A stretch of DNA of 64,000 bases from Russula earlei (taxonomy: Eukaryota > Basidiomycota > Agaricomycetes > Russulales > Russulaceae): assembly GCA_025769875.1 (NCBI GenBank), contig JAGFNK010000021.1:213790-277789 (forward strand). The letters are read 5' to 3'. The position numbers and the translations under genes are program-made. Shown here in pieces: positions 43,837 to 54,806 of this stretch; the first letter of the stretch is position 1; every line of letters begins with the position of its first letter. The notes under the pieces are model-generated. The model saw only the letters and a program-made list of their open reading frames with translations. It was not told where the DNA came from and did no database searches.

Positions 43837-44937
43837 ATGAGCAGTCCCGGTTTGTCCCGCCCGTCGTGGTCGGGCTTGATGCTTACTTTCTGTCATCAGT
43901 ATCACCACCCAACGCCATAGAAGCAGCCAAGCGACTTGCAGCGCACACTGCGGTTGACAGGCATGTTCGGCCGGAAGACAAGGTACGTCATGGCCACCCG
44001 TCGTAAGCGCGATAAGATAACGAGCGAAATCTCAGATCATAGGCATTGGCTCTGGTACGCGCGATTCAAACAGTGTCCGTGTGCCAAGTCCTCACACTGT
44101 CAAATGCAGGCTCCACCGTGCCATACGTCGTAGAGCGCATCAAGCAACAGGGCGGGGAGCGAAACCGGAATCGCGTGTTTCTCCCGACCGGGTTCCAGTC
44201 ACAGCAACTCATCACGCAAGCCGGCTTGCGTCTGGGCGATATCGCGCAGTATTCGGTACTCGACGTCACCATCGACGGTGCCGATGAGTGAGTGCGGAAT
44301 TACATCCCCTGTGCACAGAGACAAAAGGGAAGCCCGTAGGGTCGACTCGGCCTTGAACTGTATCAAGGGTGGTGGCGCCTGCCAGTTGCGCGAAAAGGTC
44401 CTCGCAGAGGCAGCCAGGACGTTCGTCCTTACCTCTTCCCTTGCAGAGCTTGTATGAATCCTCAGCAGGTTCGTCGTCGTCGCCGACTACCGAAAGAACT
44501 CGGCCGTCTTGGGTACAACCGTGAGTCTTGTCTTTGGCTCGTACGAAAAATTGATCTCACGCGTCACCAGTACACGTCTGGTGTGCCAATCGAAGTTTCA
44601 CCATTTGCGCACTCTTCCGTCCTGCGCGCTCTACAAATCAACCTTGGTTCACCGAAAGCAACCCTGCGAATGGCACGCGCAAAAGCCGGTCCAGTGGTCA
44701 CCGACAATGGTAACTTCATCATCGACGCACCATTCACCGCAGATGTTTTGAGAAAGCCGCGCGAGGTTCTCCATATGTCCTCACCAAGTCTCTCCACTGA
44801 CACATGGGCAGCTACTAGTCAATATCAAGCTGCTTACTGGAGTTGTTGAGGTGGGTATCTTCTGTGATGTTGTCGCGGCAGCATATTTCGGAAACCAGGT
44901 ATATACTTTCACAGTACATCATGGTGGGCAGTGTTGA
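43837..44937 (+). CDS. RKI1: Ribose-5-phosphate isomerase (RpiA type)
   Basis: RKI1 interconverts ribose-5-phosphate and ribulose-5-phosphate in the pentose phosphate pathway, in the cytosol. A 13-nt first exon (43837-43849) reads ATG AGC AGT CCC G; a 50-nt intron leads to 43900, giving [20 protein letters not shown]. Exon 3 (44036-44054) with exon 4 (44110-44287) restores [17 protein letters not shown], the phosphate-binding loop, PTGFQS and DVTIDGADE (catalytic Asp region). Later exons give [20 protein letters not shown] (substrate-binding Lys-Gly-Gly), [27 protein letters not shown] and [14 protein letters not shown]. It ends as [20 protein letters not shown] and a short tail to TGA. The last codons are less certain because another intron could follow GNQ. 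Confidence 0.9.
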
Positions 44938-45014
44938 TCCAGAACATAGGATGGGAGCGTCTCTGCCAGATTTGAGAATGGCAAAGCAGAGCATATAAGG
45001 CCAGACAACTGAGG

Positions 45015-45680
45015 GCAATTGTAGCGAGCCAACCCGGGGCGCGCTGAGTTTGTGTGGTTGGACCGAGGGAAGAGGGAAGATGAGAGAGAAATGGCAGAGA
45101 GTAAGGTTCGTCCCGAGACGTCAGACGCAAGAGGTGGGGCGTAAGAGAGAGATAGAGAAGGTTCTTGAGGCAAAGGAGACAATGGCTTCGACGGAGGAAT
45201 TAGAGACATCGTTGGCGAGGAGAATCTCGCGCTCGCAGACAGACAGTTTAGAGGCAAAGACCTTGTTATTCGACGCTGTAGCTACCGGCCTATAAATACT
45301 GAAGGCAAAGGAGAAATTATTTGAGAAACGCGAGAGACGAGGTGGTGTCAATCGAAGCATTAGCGATCAAATGGAATCGGAGAGTACAATAACAAGCGAA
45401 TGCGGAGCTTCATAGCAGAACGGTTCGGCCAACCAATCATGATGGCGTACCGGTGAACCCGTCAGTAACCTATTGTCGACGAGAACAGGGCGGCATGACG
45501 AAGACGTGAGGCGGTATGGGCAGTGAACCCTCGTGTGGAACGGCGATGACAATGAGACGAATGCGTCATAATGGTCAGTGTGCAGAGGTGCAGCGAGGGT
45601 GAGGATCAGAGCTTGAGGGAGCGATGAATGATGGTTGAAGAGGGGCGAGAGCACACTCATGGCCATCGCTCGTTAATTAT
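45015..45680 (-). mobile_element. LTR remnant (solo, minus orientation)
   Basis: On the minus strand, TTCAGTATTTATAGGCCGG, CTACAGCGTCGAATAA, then CGCGCCCCGGGTTGGCTCGC form a promoter, R and end like an LTR. The first part matches 12658-12720 and the last matches 10527-10548. No internal retroelement sequence is attached. Outer borders are approximate and I found no target-site duplication. Confidence 0.5.
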
Positions 45681-45770
45681 TTTTACCTTTCTGATTTATA
45701 AACGGGACAGTTTTCGAGGTACGGAAGATGTGTTGGTATCAAAAGTTCAAATTTGACATCGCTCTTATGT

Positions 45771-46148
45771 TCATCCCAGTAGCTCGGAAATCTTTGTGGC
45801 GACGTCCTTGGAGGACAGACCATCAAGCACGACATTTCGTTCGAGACCTCGCTCTGTGACCTTTCAAAATATGGCACAGACCGAAACATAAAACTGACGA
45901 ACCGAATCTAGCAAAAACCCGTGCAGGCGTTCCTTGAGCTTCTCGTATAAGGATGGGAAGATCGGGGTTGTGCTGTTTCAGCGTAGGATATGTCGACAGG
46001 ACGAATTGTCTGATGACAAAACTCAGCGAGTTGTCCAGGGTATGTTGTGGATACGAGCTTACCTGACGCCTTGAGATGCATCGCCCGTCTGTGAGAAAAG
46101 GATTCTGACCTCGCGTAGAGCTGGTGAGAATGCTCTGGCAAGCGACAT
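45771..46148 (-). CDS. NADH:ubiquinone oxidoreductase subunit NDUFA2/B8 (NI8M)
   Basis: A thioredoxin-fold accessory subunit of mitochondrial complex I. Exon 1 starts at ATG 46148 (MSLARAFSPALREVRILFSQ). A GT-AG intron joins QFVLSTYPTLKQHNPDLPIL and REAQGTPARVFARF. A second 49-nt intron (GTTCGT...TCACAG) joins ERGLERNVVLDGL, SKDVATKISELLG and TGA. The total is 91 residues, the normal family size. The HNPDLPILIRE block and the GVE/GLE...LDGLS end are diagnostic. An acceptor seven bases earlier would break the frame, which fixes the second junction. It is divergent from the RGS/RAX1-like gene. Confidence 0.92.
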
Positions 46149-46492
46149 GGTCATAGAAGAGGTGAGGCCGAAAGTGAACCGAATGCCGTGAATCGGGCCA
46201 CCAGCGCGGCATCACCGTGGGGCAAGATCCACCCAGAGATGGCAAAAGTTTGTCGTGTATTGTTCGATCACCACCACCCGCGGAGTCCATTTCCGCGTGG
46301 GTCACATCCAAAACATCCTGCAATTAATGAGCCGAGGACCCTTCCCAGTAAAAATTCGAACGTAGGCGTAATATCAAGCGACTCGGAATGATTATGTCAG
46401 CGTGGTTTCACGCCTCGTTTCTTGTGCAAACCACCACGACGGGTCCTTGATAGCTTCGACGACCACCAAGACCGAGGGCAAGACCAAACGCC
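46149..46492. promoter_or_regulatory. Divergent promoter region NDUFA2 / RAX1-like
   Basis: 344 bp between the two start codons, no gene or repeat seen. Probably holds both promoters. Confidence 0.4.
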
Positions 46493-47896
46493 ATGGACGG
46501 TGATCAGCAGCAACAAGATGAATGGACTCGTAGCCGCCACACACGTTTGCCTTCCTTTGCAGAGGTCCTCTCTCGTAGGACACGCCCCCCAGTTGATCTT
46601 TTCATGTTTTAGTATGTCTTTCTCCTTTTATCCGCCTCCGACCGCATCGCTGACCATGTAAACCGCGTCTCTCCGTTCAATTTCTTGGTTTTTTTTTTTC
46701 GTCTCGCCATCATGCACTTTTGTATCGTATCGACGCAGTTTATTCCTCCAACGGGAGGGCGCCGAGGATATCCTTGACTTCTGGCTTGATGTCCAGCAGC
46801 ACGAAAACCTCTGCAGGGCTTATTTCAAGGACGTGAGAAAATCGGGCCGTAGCATTCGTGATGATTGGCCGGAATACTGGGAATATGCACGGCGTCGTGG
46901 TTCTACCTATGGCGCCGTCGTTGGTCCTCAAACAGGCGCAAAGCGTAGCACGGCGAGCACGACGGAGATGACCGCGGAGATGCAAGAGAAGCGCGGCCCA
47001 GCCGACCGTTCGACTAGCCCAGATCCGCGCCTGCTCGCGTCAACCTCACCTGCAACGGCCGTTGGCACGGACCTCGAGCACGCCCTTGCCTCTCCGCCTC
47101 CTGTACAGCCCCGTTCATCCACTCCCTTCTCTCTGGGTAGACGCACCCCGACCTTCTTTTCTCGACGCGCATCTCGTGCGCCAACGATCATTCCTCGCAG
47201 CTCGCCCATCACCCGTTCGAATTTGGTTGCGAGCGCCGAACGCATCTATCTGCGCTACCTCTCACCCGCGGGCACATCCCCCGTGAGTGGTGAGAGCCAC
47301 GAGATATATCTGCCACCAGCGCTGCGCGTGCATTCTTTCCCACTGAGTAATGCTACCGGTAGCGCCGCGGATCAGGCGGCGATTGCTCAAGTCCCAGATA
47401 TGTTCCATGCACAGAAAGAATATTGCTTCCGTGCTATGGAACAAGACGCCTTCCCACGATTCCTGCGCTCCAAGGCGTTCGGAAATCTCACCCCAATGAG
47501 CGCACTCGTCCGTCTTGTCGCGGGTTTAATTTCCCTGTGGATCGGCCTTGCAACTGCATTCGCGTTGATATTCTTGGATGTCAAGCCAAAGTCCGTCAGA
47601 TTTTATGTGCGTAAATTTTCAACCAGGCGTGCCCATTGTGTTCTGACTGCTGCGTAAAGCTCTTCCTGCCTTTCACGTTTGCTCTGCTCTTCTTAATCTC
47701 ACATCAGTACGAACTCGACCCGATCCTTGTCTTTCTGGGGCAGAGTGAAACGACGCCGTTCCGCACCCTGCGCATTCGTGAACCATACGTCGGAAAGTTG
47801 CTTCTAGGTCGCGCCGTTTGGGTGTCGATACTCGTGACTGTTGGCGTGGCGGCTCTCACACTCCTCTTCTGGGCCGTTCCAGGGCACAGACTCTAG
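46493..47896 (+). CDS. RGS-domain membrane protein, RAX1-like
   Basis: RAX1-type proteins combine an RGS-like domain with C-terminal membrane helices and in yeast mark bud sites at the cell cortex. Exon 1 (46493-46611) ends in the RGS start PSFAEVLSRRTRPPVDLFMF. A 127-nt intron leads to exon 2 (46739-47606) with LQREGAEDILDFWLDVQQHE and KSGRSIRDDWPEYWEYA. A Ser/Pro-rich insert of about 100 residues follows, then the second RGS half: ERIYLRYLSP, EIYLPPALR, DMFHAQKEYCFRAMEQDAFP. The first membrane helix lies before the 53-nt intron (47607-47659); exon 3 adds two more helices and ends with TAG. The total is 407 residues. Domain order matches RAX1; the exact role here is inferred. Confidence 0.85.
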
Positions 47897-50341
47897 GCCC
47901 CATTGTAGCAGGGAGATGTCCGGCTCAAATAAGAAGAACGAGGTTGATTGATAGAGAGACTCATCTCCGCGCTACCCGTTCTGGACAAGCTAGTTTCCCT
48001 CGCGTAGTTCGTCTTGGATACCCTTCGCCGATTTACCACCGTCTTTACTTTACTGTCTACTTTGTCTCGTCATGTCACGTCATGCCTTAGCTATTTTCTT
48101 TGCAGTGGCTTATTTTAGTCCCCATGGTAGTTTGTATTACGGGTTTTCAAAATCCAAATCACTTGTCGTTTGTCATCCTAATCTGGGCCTGCCCTAAAGT
48201 GGCTGATTATGTACCTTCACTCCCACGCTCACCCAAGATTTATAGTCCACGAAGAGGAGCGTTTCACATATAGTGCGGCGGCATGGCTCATTCCCGTGTT
48301 GCTCATGGCTGTCCACCCATACGCAGCCGTTCGAGTGTCGTGCCATGTCTAGAGAAATCAGGACGTCTTAGCACCCTATGTCTACTTCTCGGTTGGTCCT
48401 ACCAGCACGATGGGGAGGGGGCGGGTCGGTTGTTCCTCATATCTATCTATCCATTGTCCTCTGCGTCCACCATGTACATGACAGCGAGGCGCAAATAACA
48501 ATACAGTAAACAACAATGCGTCGGTGATACGCCCAGTCTCCGCTCATCCTCCGCATGGCTCTCGGCGTTGAGCGTCTTTTTGCTTCTCGTGGGCTGAAGA
48601 TGACGTTTGTGCTTGTTGCGATCAACGGACGGGCGAGTCACGGCTCCATATCCAGAACCAGCCAATTGTTTGTTGTTCCTGTTGTTTTCTTTTCTGCTAT
48701 GCGCCGGCTTAATGTCCACCTCGTGTGCGATGCGGCGCGCACAACTTGGAGTAGCCAGCAGTGGGATCCCACACCCCCGGGTCTCCACGACGACAAGCGC
48801 TACATGTATGATTGCTTCACACGCGTGCTCGCCCTTACCTCGTGCGGGCTAGGCTGAGCTCGAGTTTGTTTCCCTGTCGACGAGGGGGGGGGTGGACGGA
48901 CCATCATTTGGATGCGAGTGGGGCTGGGGCCAGGCCGTAGGAAGAATGAAGAAAGCGGCCAAAGCGCAAGCTGCGGGCTAGGCGGGGGGGGGGGGGGGGA
49001 TTGGGCAAGTGCGACGCAACGCTATCACGCGTTTGGCCAATGTTCGGCGGTGCGGGAACGGGAACATCATCTCATCCCGTTCCCCCCATCAGGTGCCATT
49101 CCGACAGAGCTCCCAAGTTTCTTTGACGTGCCATGATGACACGGAACGGTCACGGTGGTCACTGGGTACAGGAAGGAAGAACGATTGATTACCTATATGT
49201 ATGTATGACGACAAGCGACCGAAAGGTGTTCCTTCCGGACGCCGTGGCTGCGTGTTCCCTCTGTTGAAGTGAGGTCGGGTCGAGTGTTGGTGGCCACCCG
49301 GCCGAGCCGAGCCGTTTCGTTTTATTTCGAATAAGCGAGTACCCCGTACTTGTATCCCGTGTGTTCCGTTCCGCAAGAGGTGGATCCGTCGGAAGGACCT
49401 GAGGGGACAGCGCGGTGGACGAGTGCTGTGTCCGTCCAAAAATTTCTCAAAATTTTTTGAGCGAGCAAAAGCATGAACTTTTTTTTTTTTTTTTCCTAGG
49501 CACTGTAGAAGGCTTGGAGATGCCTTTTTTTTTTGCTTTCAGCCGATCCACAGTTGCGTTAGCTGCACTGATACACAGAACGGCGCAGTTGATAGCTTGC
49601 GGTGCGTTGCGTCCGGACGGGGGCCGGGCGCAACCAGGCTAATTTGCAATTCCTCAATGTGGTGGGGGGGGGGGTATTCGGTTCGGAAATGGGGCACTCC
49701 GACTCCGTGACGGACGCCTGTGCGCCGATTGTCATTTTTATCCCCGTTTGCGGTGATCATAACAATTTCCAACCCAACCCCTCCGGAAAACGGGGGGTGC
49801 GGCAGATGGAGCGTGACGGTGGTGGCACACAACGATCACACGAGCGGTAGGAACTCGCTGCTGTCCCAAAAAACTGTGCGCTCTTACTGGTTGGCAATTC
49901 GAATCGCAACGGCGAAGCTGATCGTATTGAGCTGAAACGTCCAGGAGAACTTCGCGAAGGATGATGTGTTTCCAACGGAAAATGGCGCGGTTGGTCGTTC
50001 CATCGCGATCGGGACACTCGATGGGTTCGCAGATGAGGTCATAATTCATAATGCATCGTAAAATCGGTGGCCAGCACGAAAAACAACAATTATTGATACG
50101 CGGATTAGACAACAACAGAGAGAACAGCTGAGTGAGCATGTAGATATTATGGAAAGAAATTCTAGAGTAAATCGGAATCCGACGGGCGGAATGATGTAGT
50201 TAGTGCTACAAGATGGCTGTGATTATTCTAAGAACGTGAGGGTGTGATGCAATGAATGAGGAAATGAGCTACGGCGCAGAGCCCGGAAATTAATGTGTGA
50301 GATGGAGAGGTAACCACGTTGCAACAGAGGCAGATCGCCCC
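47897..50341. other. 2.4-kb intergenic with long homopolymer runs
   Basis: No gene recognised. It contains a G16 run (48984-48999), a T16 run (49479-49494), a T10 run near 49525 and a G10-type run near 49663. Open frames here are short and GC-biased. Confidence 0.45.
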
Positions 50342-51217
50342 TCAGCGGAATCGAAGGGAGCGCAACTCGCGTTGCACTTGGGCCATGTTGCGGCGATTCC
50401 ACTCGCCGACCCAACGCTGATCTTCTGGCGCCTTGGAACTGGAAGAGAAAATGGGTGCAGGCAACTCGAGCAGTCGTTGCCACTGAGTGGTCGAGCCAAC
50501 AGACGCGCTGCGCGGGCGATGGTTTTTTGGGGCAGACCTTGTGCGCGAAGCCGGACGCACGGTGGGCACAGGGGACTTCATGGGCAGATCCGTGTCCGAG
50601 CTCCGGAACACGAGCTCGGGGGGAACTCGTTCGCCCAACGTGCGCACAACACGAGCCATCTTGCGCCTGCGGGCCTCCGCGCGGCTTGGCTCCATCGGTG
50701 TGGTAGGGGTCAGTGGTGGGAGCTCCGCGTTGGGAGAGAGGGGAGAGGGTGAGAGGGGTGCATCATCCGTGCGGGCATCGGACGAGGATAGGGGCACGGG
50801 GTTGAAGAGGATGATAGGGCGAGAAGTATTACCACCAGGGTACTGGGGCCGGGCTGTGAACACCCATGGCACGGCCAACTCTTCCGTCGACTCGTCAGAC
50901 GCGGTGAGCAGCGACTCCTTGGAGGATGAAGCAACGCGAGAGAGCGAGGGAATCGGCAAGCTCTCGGAACTGGCTTGCGGCTTTTGGCAGACGGAGAAGT
51001 GACGATGGTGGTGCTTGATGTAGGTGGGCATCGGAAACGGGGGGGTGTCATCGAGCTTTGAAGCATGCGAGAGCTTGGCTCGCACGGTGGTTCCGCACGA
51101 CTCGACGAGAAACGGCGTCGTCCCTAAAACGGCGCCAACCTTTCGAGATGAACGCAATACGCGTGCACGCTGCACCTGCGTCCAGCTTATTGGTAGTTGG
51201 GGGGGGTGGGTATGCAT
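50342..51217 (-). CDS. Fungal orphan-family protein B, paralogue of the gene at 27095
   Basis: Intronless frame of 291 residues from ATG 51217. It shares three blocks with protein A: QRARVLRSSRKVGAVLGTTP near the N-terminus; EARRRKMARVVRTLGERVPP then ELVF in the middle; and VGEWNRRNM...ELRSLRF at the end. The linkers differ completely in sequence and length, and protein B lacks the poly-Ser run. It is basic and probably largely disordered. No known domain is recognised. The frame continues upstream to 51400, but the paralogue comparison supports a start close to 51217. Having two intronless, diverged copies within 25 kb suggests an old duplication or retroposition. Confidence 0.75.
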   Translation of the reverse strand: MHTHPPQLPISWTQVQRARVLRSSRKVGAVLGTTPFLVESCGTTVRAKLSHASKLDDTPPFPMPTYIKHHHRHFSVCQKPQASSESLPIPSLSRVASSSKESLLTASDESTEELAVPWVFTARPQYPGGNTSRPIILFNPVPLSSSDARTDDAPLSPSPLSPNAELPPLTPTTPMEPSRAEARRRKMARVVRTLGERVPPELVFRSSDTDLPMKSPVPTVRPASRTRSAPKNHRPRSASVGSTTQWQRLLELPAPIFSSSSKAPEDQRWVGEWNRRNMAQVQRELRSLRFR

Positions 51218-51699
51218 CGGGACTCGTAGATGGCATGTCGAAATGGGGGTAAGGCAGGGGTGTGCACGAGAGGGAGGGGTATGATAGTGGATGGTAAGAT
51301 AAGGGAAGGTCAATAAGTAAGGGCGGACTGGCGGGCGGGAAAGGGCGAGATGAGGCGAGGCGCTATAAGACCTGGCGAGAACAAAACGAGACTGGTACAA
51401 TCGGTGATGGATGGAGCATTGTCAGTCGTTGCCATGAGTTTTGCGTCTACTCGCACCGCCGGGATGGGGCGCTTTGTTCAACCCCGGTCGGTTCTTGAGA
51501 AGGGAATAACAATAAGGCCCCGTTCCTTGTTCTCCGAGTGGGTGGAGCAGGCAGATAAGATGGCTGTGCACTAGGCCGATCACCGGCGATGCCTCTCAGC
51601 CCGGTGCTGAACAGCCTTTTTGAGTCAGTCACACCAGTCACACGTCTTGGTCAGCATTGCCTTCTCACCGCCCCCCACCCATTCCTTTGCGCCCCTACC
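51218..51699. promoter_or_regulatory. Divergent promoter region orphan B / NDC1
   Basis: Contains no conserved coding text. The frame upstream of NDC1 (51589-51699) is open but lies before the likely start at 51700. Confidence 0.4.
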
Positions 51700-54045
51700 A
51701 TGAGCGCGGCCACTTTGCCATCACCTGTACGTGCTATAACTTCAACCCTATCAGCTCGTACAGCCCCTCCAGTACCGCCCGCATCCCAATCCTACGAACC
51801 GCTCGCACGCGCAGTTCTTCGCCGCCGTCTTCTCTATGATATCCTCCCACTGTCCACTCTGCCTCTATGGCTGTCCACCATTTTTTGGAAGATGTGGAAT
51901 GCTGGCGGAATTCCTGCATCAAGCGTCTGGAGCGCACTCCTTTTACCCATTCTTCCCAGTACCCTCGTTATGTCCACCCTTGTTTGGGCATTCGGTGTAT
52001 TACCCATCATTGTTCTTCGAAAATCACAACTTACAGGTCAGTGCCTAAACATCCACTCTCACAGCCAGCTTACCCTTGGCAGCTCGTCCCACACCCTCCT
52101 CCTCTCCCTCGCAACGTGTCAAAGTCGCGTTTTCCAAACCGCATACCCTCCGTGCACTTACACTATACATCCTCACAAGCATTCTCACTTCCGCATCCCA
52201 TATTGTATCTGGCCGCATTTTCGAAAGTCCCTCCCATGGAAGCTATCATTTCCGAGTCTTCCACAAATCACGGTGCTTGCTCTCCATTTCGGAACTCTCA
52301 GCCGTCTCACCTCTGCCTCCAGGAAACACCCTTATCATCTAAACGGGTCGTTTTTGTTTTTATTCATGGCCCAAGTCACTTTGGCCATGAGTTTCCACTT
52401 CCGGAGCATATTGCTTGACCGCATGGCAGTTCGTTGGAGACATGGCCAGGTGACCCCTTTTCAAAGTCTTTGCGCAAATTATACTTACCTTGGCAAGGGA
52501 CAGAGTCCAAAGGTTGATCCTCTGATCGGCCTTTTTCGCCGAGTCCTAAGCATCAGCGTCACCACTTCTGTGTTCGCAGCAGCCACTTTCGCAGCCTACC
52601 TTGTTGCCTTTGGGCTCATGCGTGCCATAGCGCTTCCTTTATTATTTCAAGTCCCGCTGGTTTCCCATATCCTTCGTCCTTTCTTTGGCCACTTTGTGCG
52701 TGGACGATGGAGTGTTGTGCTCCTCTGGCGGAATCGTGCGCTGGTTTGGCAGGCCTTCTTGCTATGCCTAACCACGGCTGGGGGGTGGGAGTTTGCAGAG
52801 GGATTGTTTGATGATAAAGTACAGGAGGTCCGTGGTACTTTCTGTCAAGGGAGATCATATTCTCAAGACCCACATCAATAGCCTTTGACTGTAGCATCTC
52901 ACACCGCTGACCCCCTTCTCACACTTATTTCTGGTATCACAAACAGTGATCCATATTACGCACACTTCAGTTACATGGAGCTTCGCAACCTCGCAGACGA
53001 TGGTAGCGCCTCTGCGAGTGCTCGCCGAACTACCATGTTCGGTGACCAGAAACATAGCCCGACGCTGTGGGCAACCCTCGTTCGTGCGGCTCTGCTCACC
53101 CTGGGTATGGATTACCAGATTGTCCTCCGCCGGGGAGCGCCACCCCCTCCTCTAGGTTTGTACATTCCCCACTGATTTTGTCTTGGGAAGGTGGCTGATT
53201 TATCTCTAGCTTCGCCGCCACCACAACAGAAGGCCGGGGGTCCAGCTGCGCCTGCTACTCCTCTCATTCGTAAACCAGTCTTCCGGAATACACCGAGTTC
53301 TCCCTTACATTCAGTCGTGGAGTCGTTGGCAGCCGATGGAGCTGTGACGCAAGCACTCACTCATTCTTTGGATACAACTGTGTCTCATCTTCCCGACCTC
53401 TTCAAGTCGACTGCATCATCCCCTGCCCCCGTGACGGCAGTGCAAAAGACCGTTGCAACAGTCAAAGCAGCGAAGCCCACGCGACTCGCAAAGCTTTACA
53501 TACCCAGCGACCTTATTCCAGAGAAGGCACGGACGGCATGCTGGGCGGTAGGACAATGGTGGTCGCGCCCTCGCGCAAGTCGTCTCGCTGACAATGTTGT
53601 ACCCAACCGCGAGACCGACATCCTTATCGCTGAAGGTTGGTAAACTCGCCCGTAACATTTACGAGGGAGAGGGAGGAGGCTGACATAACTCAGTGCTATC
53701 CAGGCTAGTATGCATGTCGTTGACTGAGGATCGTTATGGTGTTGTGCAGCGCGATATTCCGCGAATTCTCGAGGCGTTCCTAGCCTTCCTTACTGCCGTA
53801 GAGGACGCCCGAAGGGAGATTGCAATTTCCGATGATGCAGATGACACAGCTCAAGCCGTCGATATTTACAGCCGAGCTGCAGACGGTAAGTTGGTGTCTT
53901 TAAGTAAAAGTTTGCCACTCATGGATCGTGGCCAGCAATGAAGGAGGGTGTTGCGCGGATTGTACAGACTTTCGGACCTCGATTAGCCGGCTTCCGGTTT
54001 CCGCACCATATCGCGCAAAAACTGCAAGCCTTTGCCGACTATTAG
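51700..54045 (+). CDS. NDC1: Nuclear pore/spindle-pole membrane nucleoporin NDC1
   Basis: NDC1 is a multi-spanning nuclear-envelope protein that anchors nuclear pore complexes and, in fungi, spindle pole bodies. Exon 1 from ATG 51700 contains SYEPLARAVLRRRLLYDILP and two helices (LWLSTIFWKMWNAGG; WSALLLPILPSTLVMSTLVW). Further exons give FSKPHTLRALTLYILTSILT, then SSRKHPYHLNGSFLFLFMAQ, TLAMSFHFRSILLDRMAV, and helices near SVTTSVFAAATFAAYLVAF. The soluble C-terminal half has YMELRNLADDGSASASARRT, RLAKLYIPSDLIPEKARTAC and YGVVQRDIPRILEAFLAFL, ending PPHIAQKLQAFADY at TAG 54043-54045. There are several short introns, not all resolved. Confidence 0.85.
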
Positions 54046-54806
54046 GTTTAGGGTTGCGCATCACTGGTCCTGTGAAGTCTGAGATACACGGCGGCAGTTG
54101 TCATTGTACTCCCTGAAATCATCACGTTGAGAGCATTCTCCGCTCACCCCATGCCTTTCGGAAAGAAGATTGTATCTGTCAGTGTCAGCGCGATGGAGTT
54201 TCGGAGAAGATATAATCCAGTTACGCTATGCTGCTTAGAACTCAAGCCCCCTATACTCCACCGGACAAATCTACGTAAATCATGTCAGGTCAGCAACTAC
54301 GCGCAGGCCTGTGGGCAGGTAATAGTACGTCAAACCAGCCAAATGGCTTTGTGACGTTTCTAGTCTTAACAATCACAGTTGAAAGGTGACAAGTTGTGAG
54401 AGTGCCATCATCTGTGACCTTGGAATCATCTAAAGTACAGAACACGCCGGAGCTTTTTGAACGTAGGCGCATAAACAAGATGACACTGCGTACTTGCGGT
54501 ATCAGGTTCAGGTTCAGGACCTTCAGGGACGGAAGGGAATGACTTACTCGCACCTCGGCCATGCGTCTCTCTCACTCGGGCATAAACCTCGGGCATTAAC
54601 CTCGGGCATCGTCAACGACACACCTGCCTCGGGCATCGATCGGTCATCTGTTCAATTCACACCACACTCGGTCCCAAGTCAACCCGACTCGCCAACCAAC
54701 CTCGACCCGCAACGCCCCAACAGTTTAACATGAATGTCCACAAATAAGCAGGACGGGAAGCACGCAAAATACTCTAACTTCGGGGTATCGATACACCCTT
54801 CTTCCG
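54046..54806. promoter_or_regulatory. Intergenic between NDC1 and MFS gene, with a phased repeat array
   Basis: 760 bp without a gene. Its right part holds the CTCGGGCAT array, listed separately, about 170-230 bp before the MFS start codon. Confidence 0.5.
54575..54636 (+). repeat. Phased CTCGGGCAT array upstream of the MFS gene
   Basis: CTCGGGCAT occurs at 54575, 54588, 54601 and 54628, at spacings of 13, 13 and 27 bp, with a weaker CTCGGCCAT at about 54553. Each carries a CGG triplet, the half-site of fungal Zn2Cys6 regulators. It could be an operator for the transporter gene. Confidence 0.55.

Noticed and set aside
54044..54056. Telomere-like TTTAGGGTT
   Set aside because: A single occurrence right after the NDC1 stop codon, without tandem copies.
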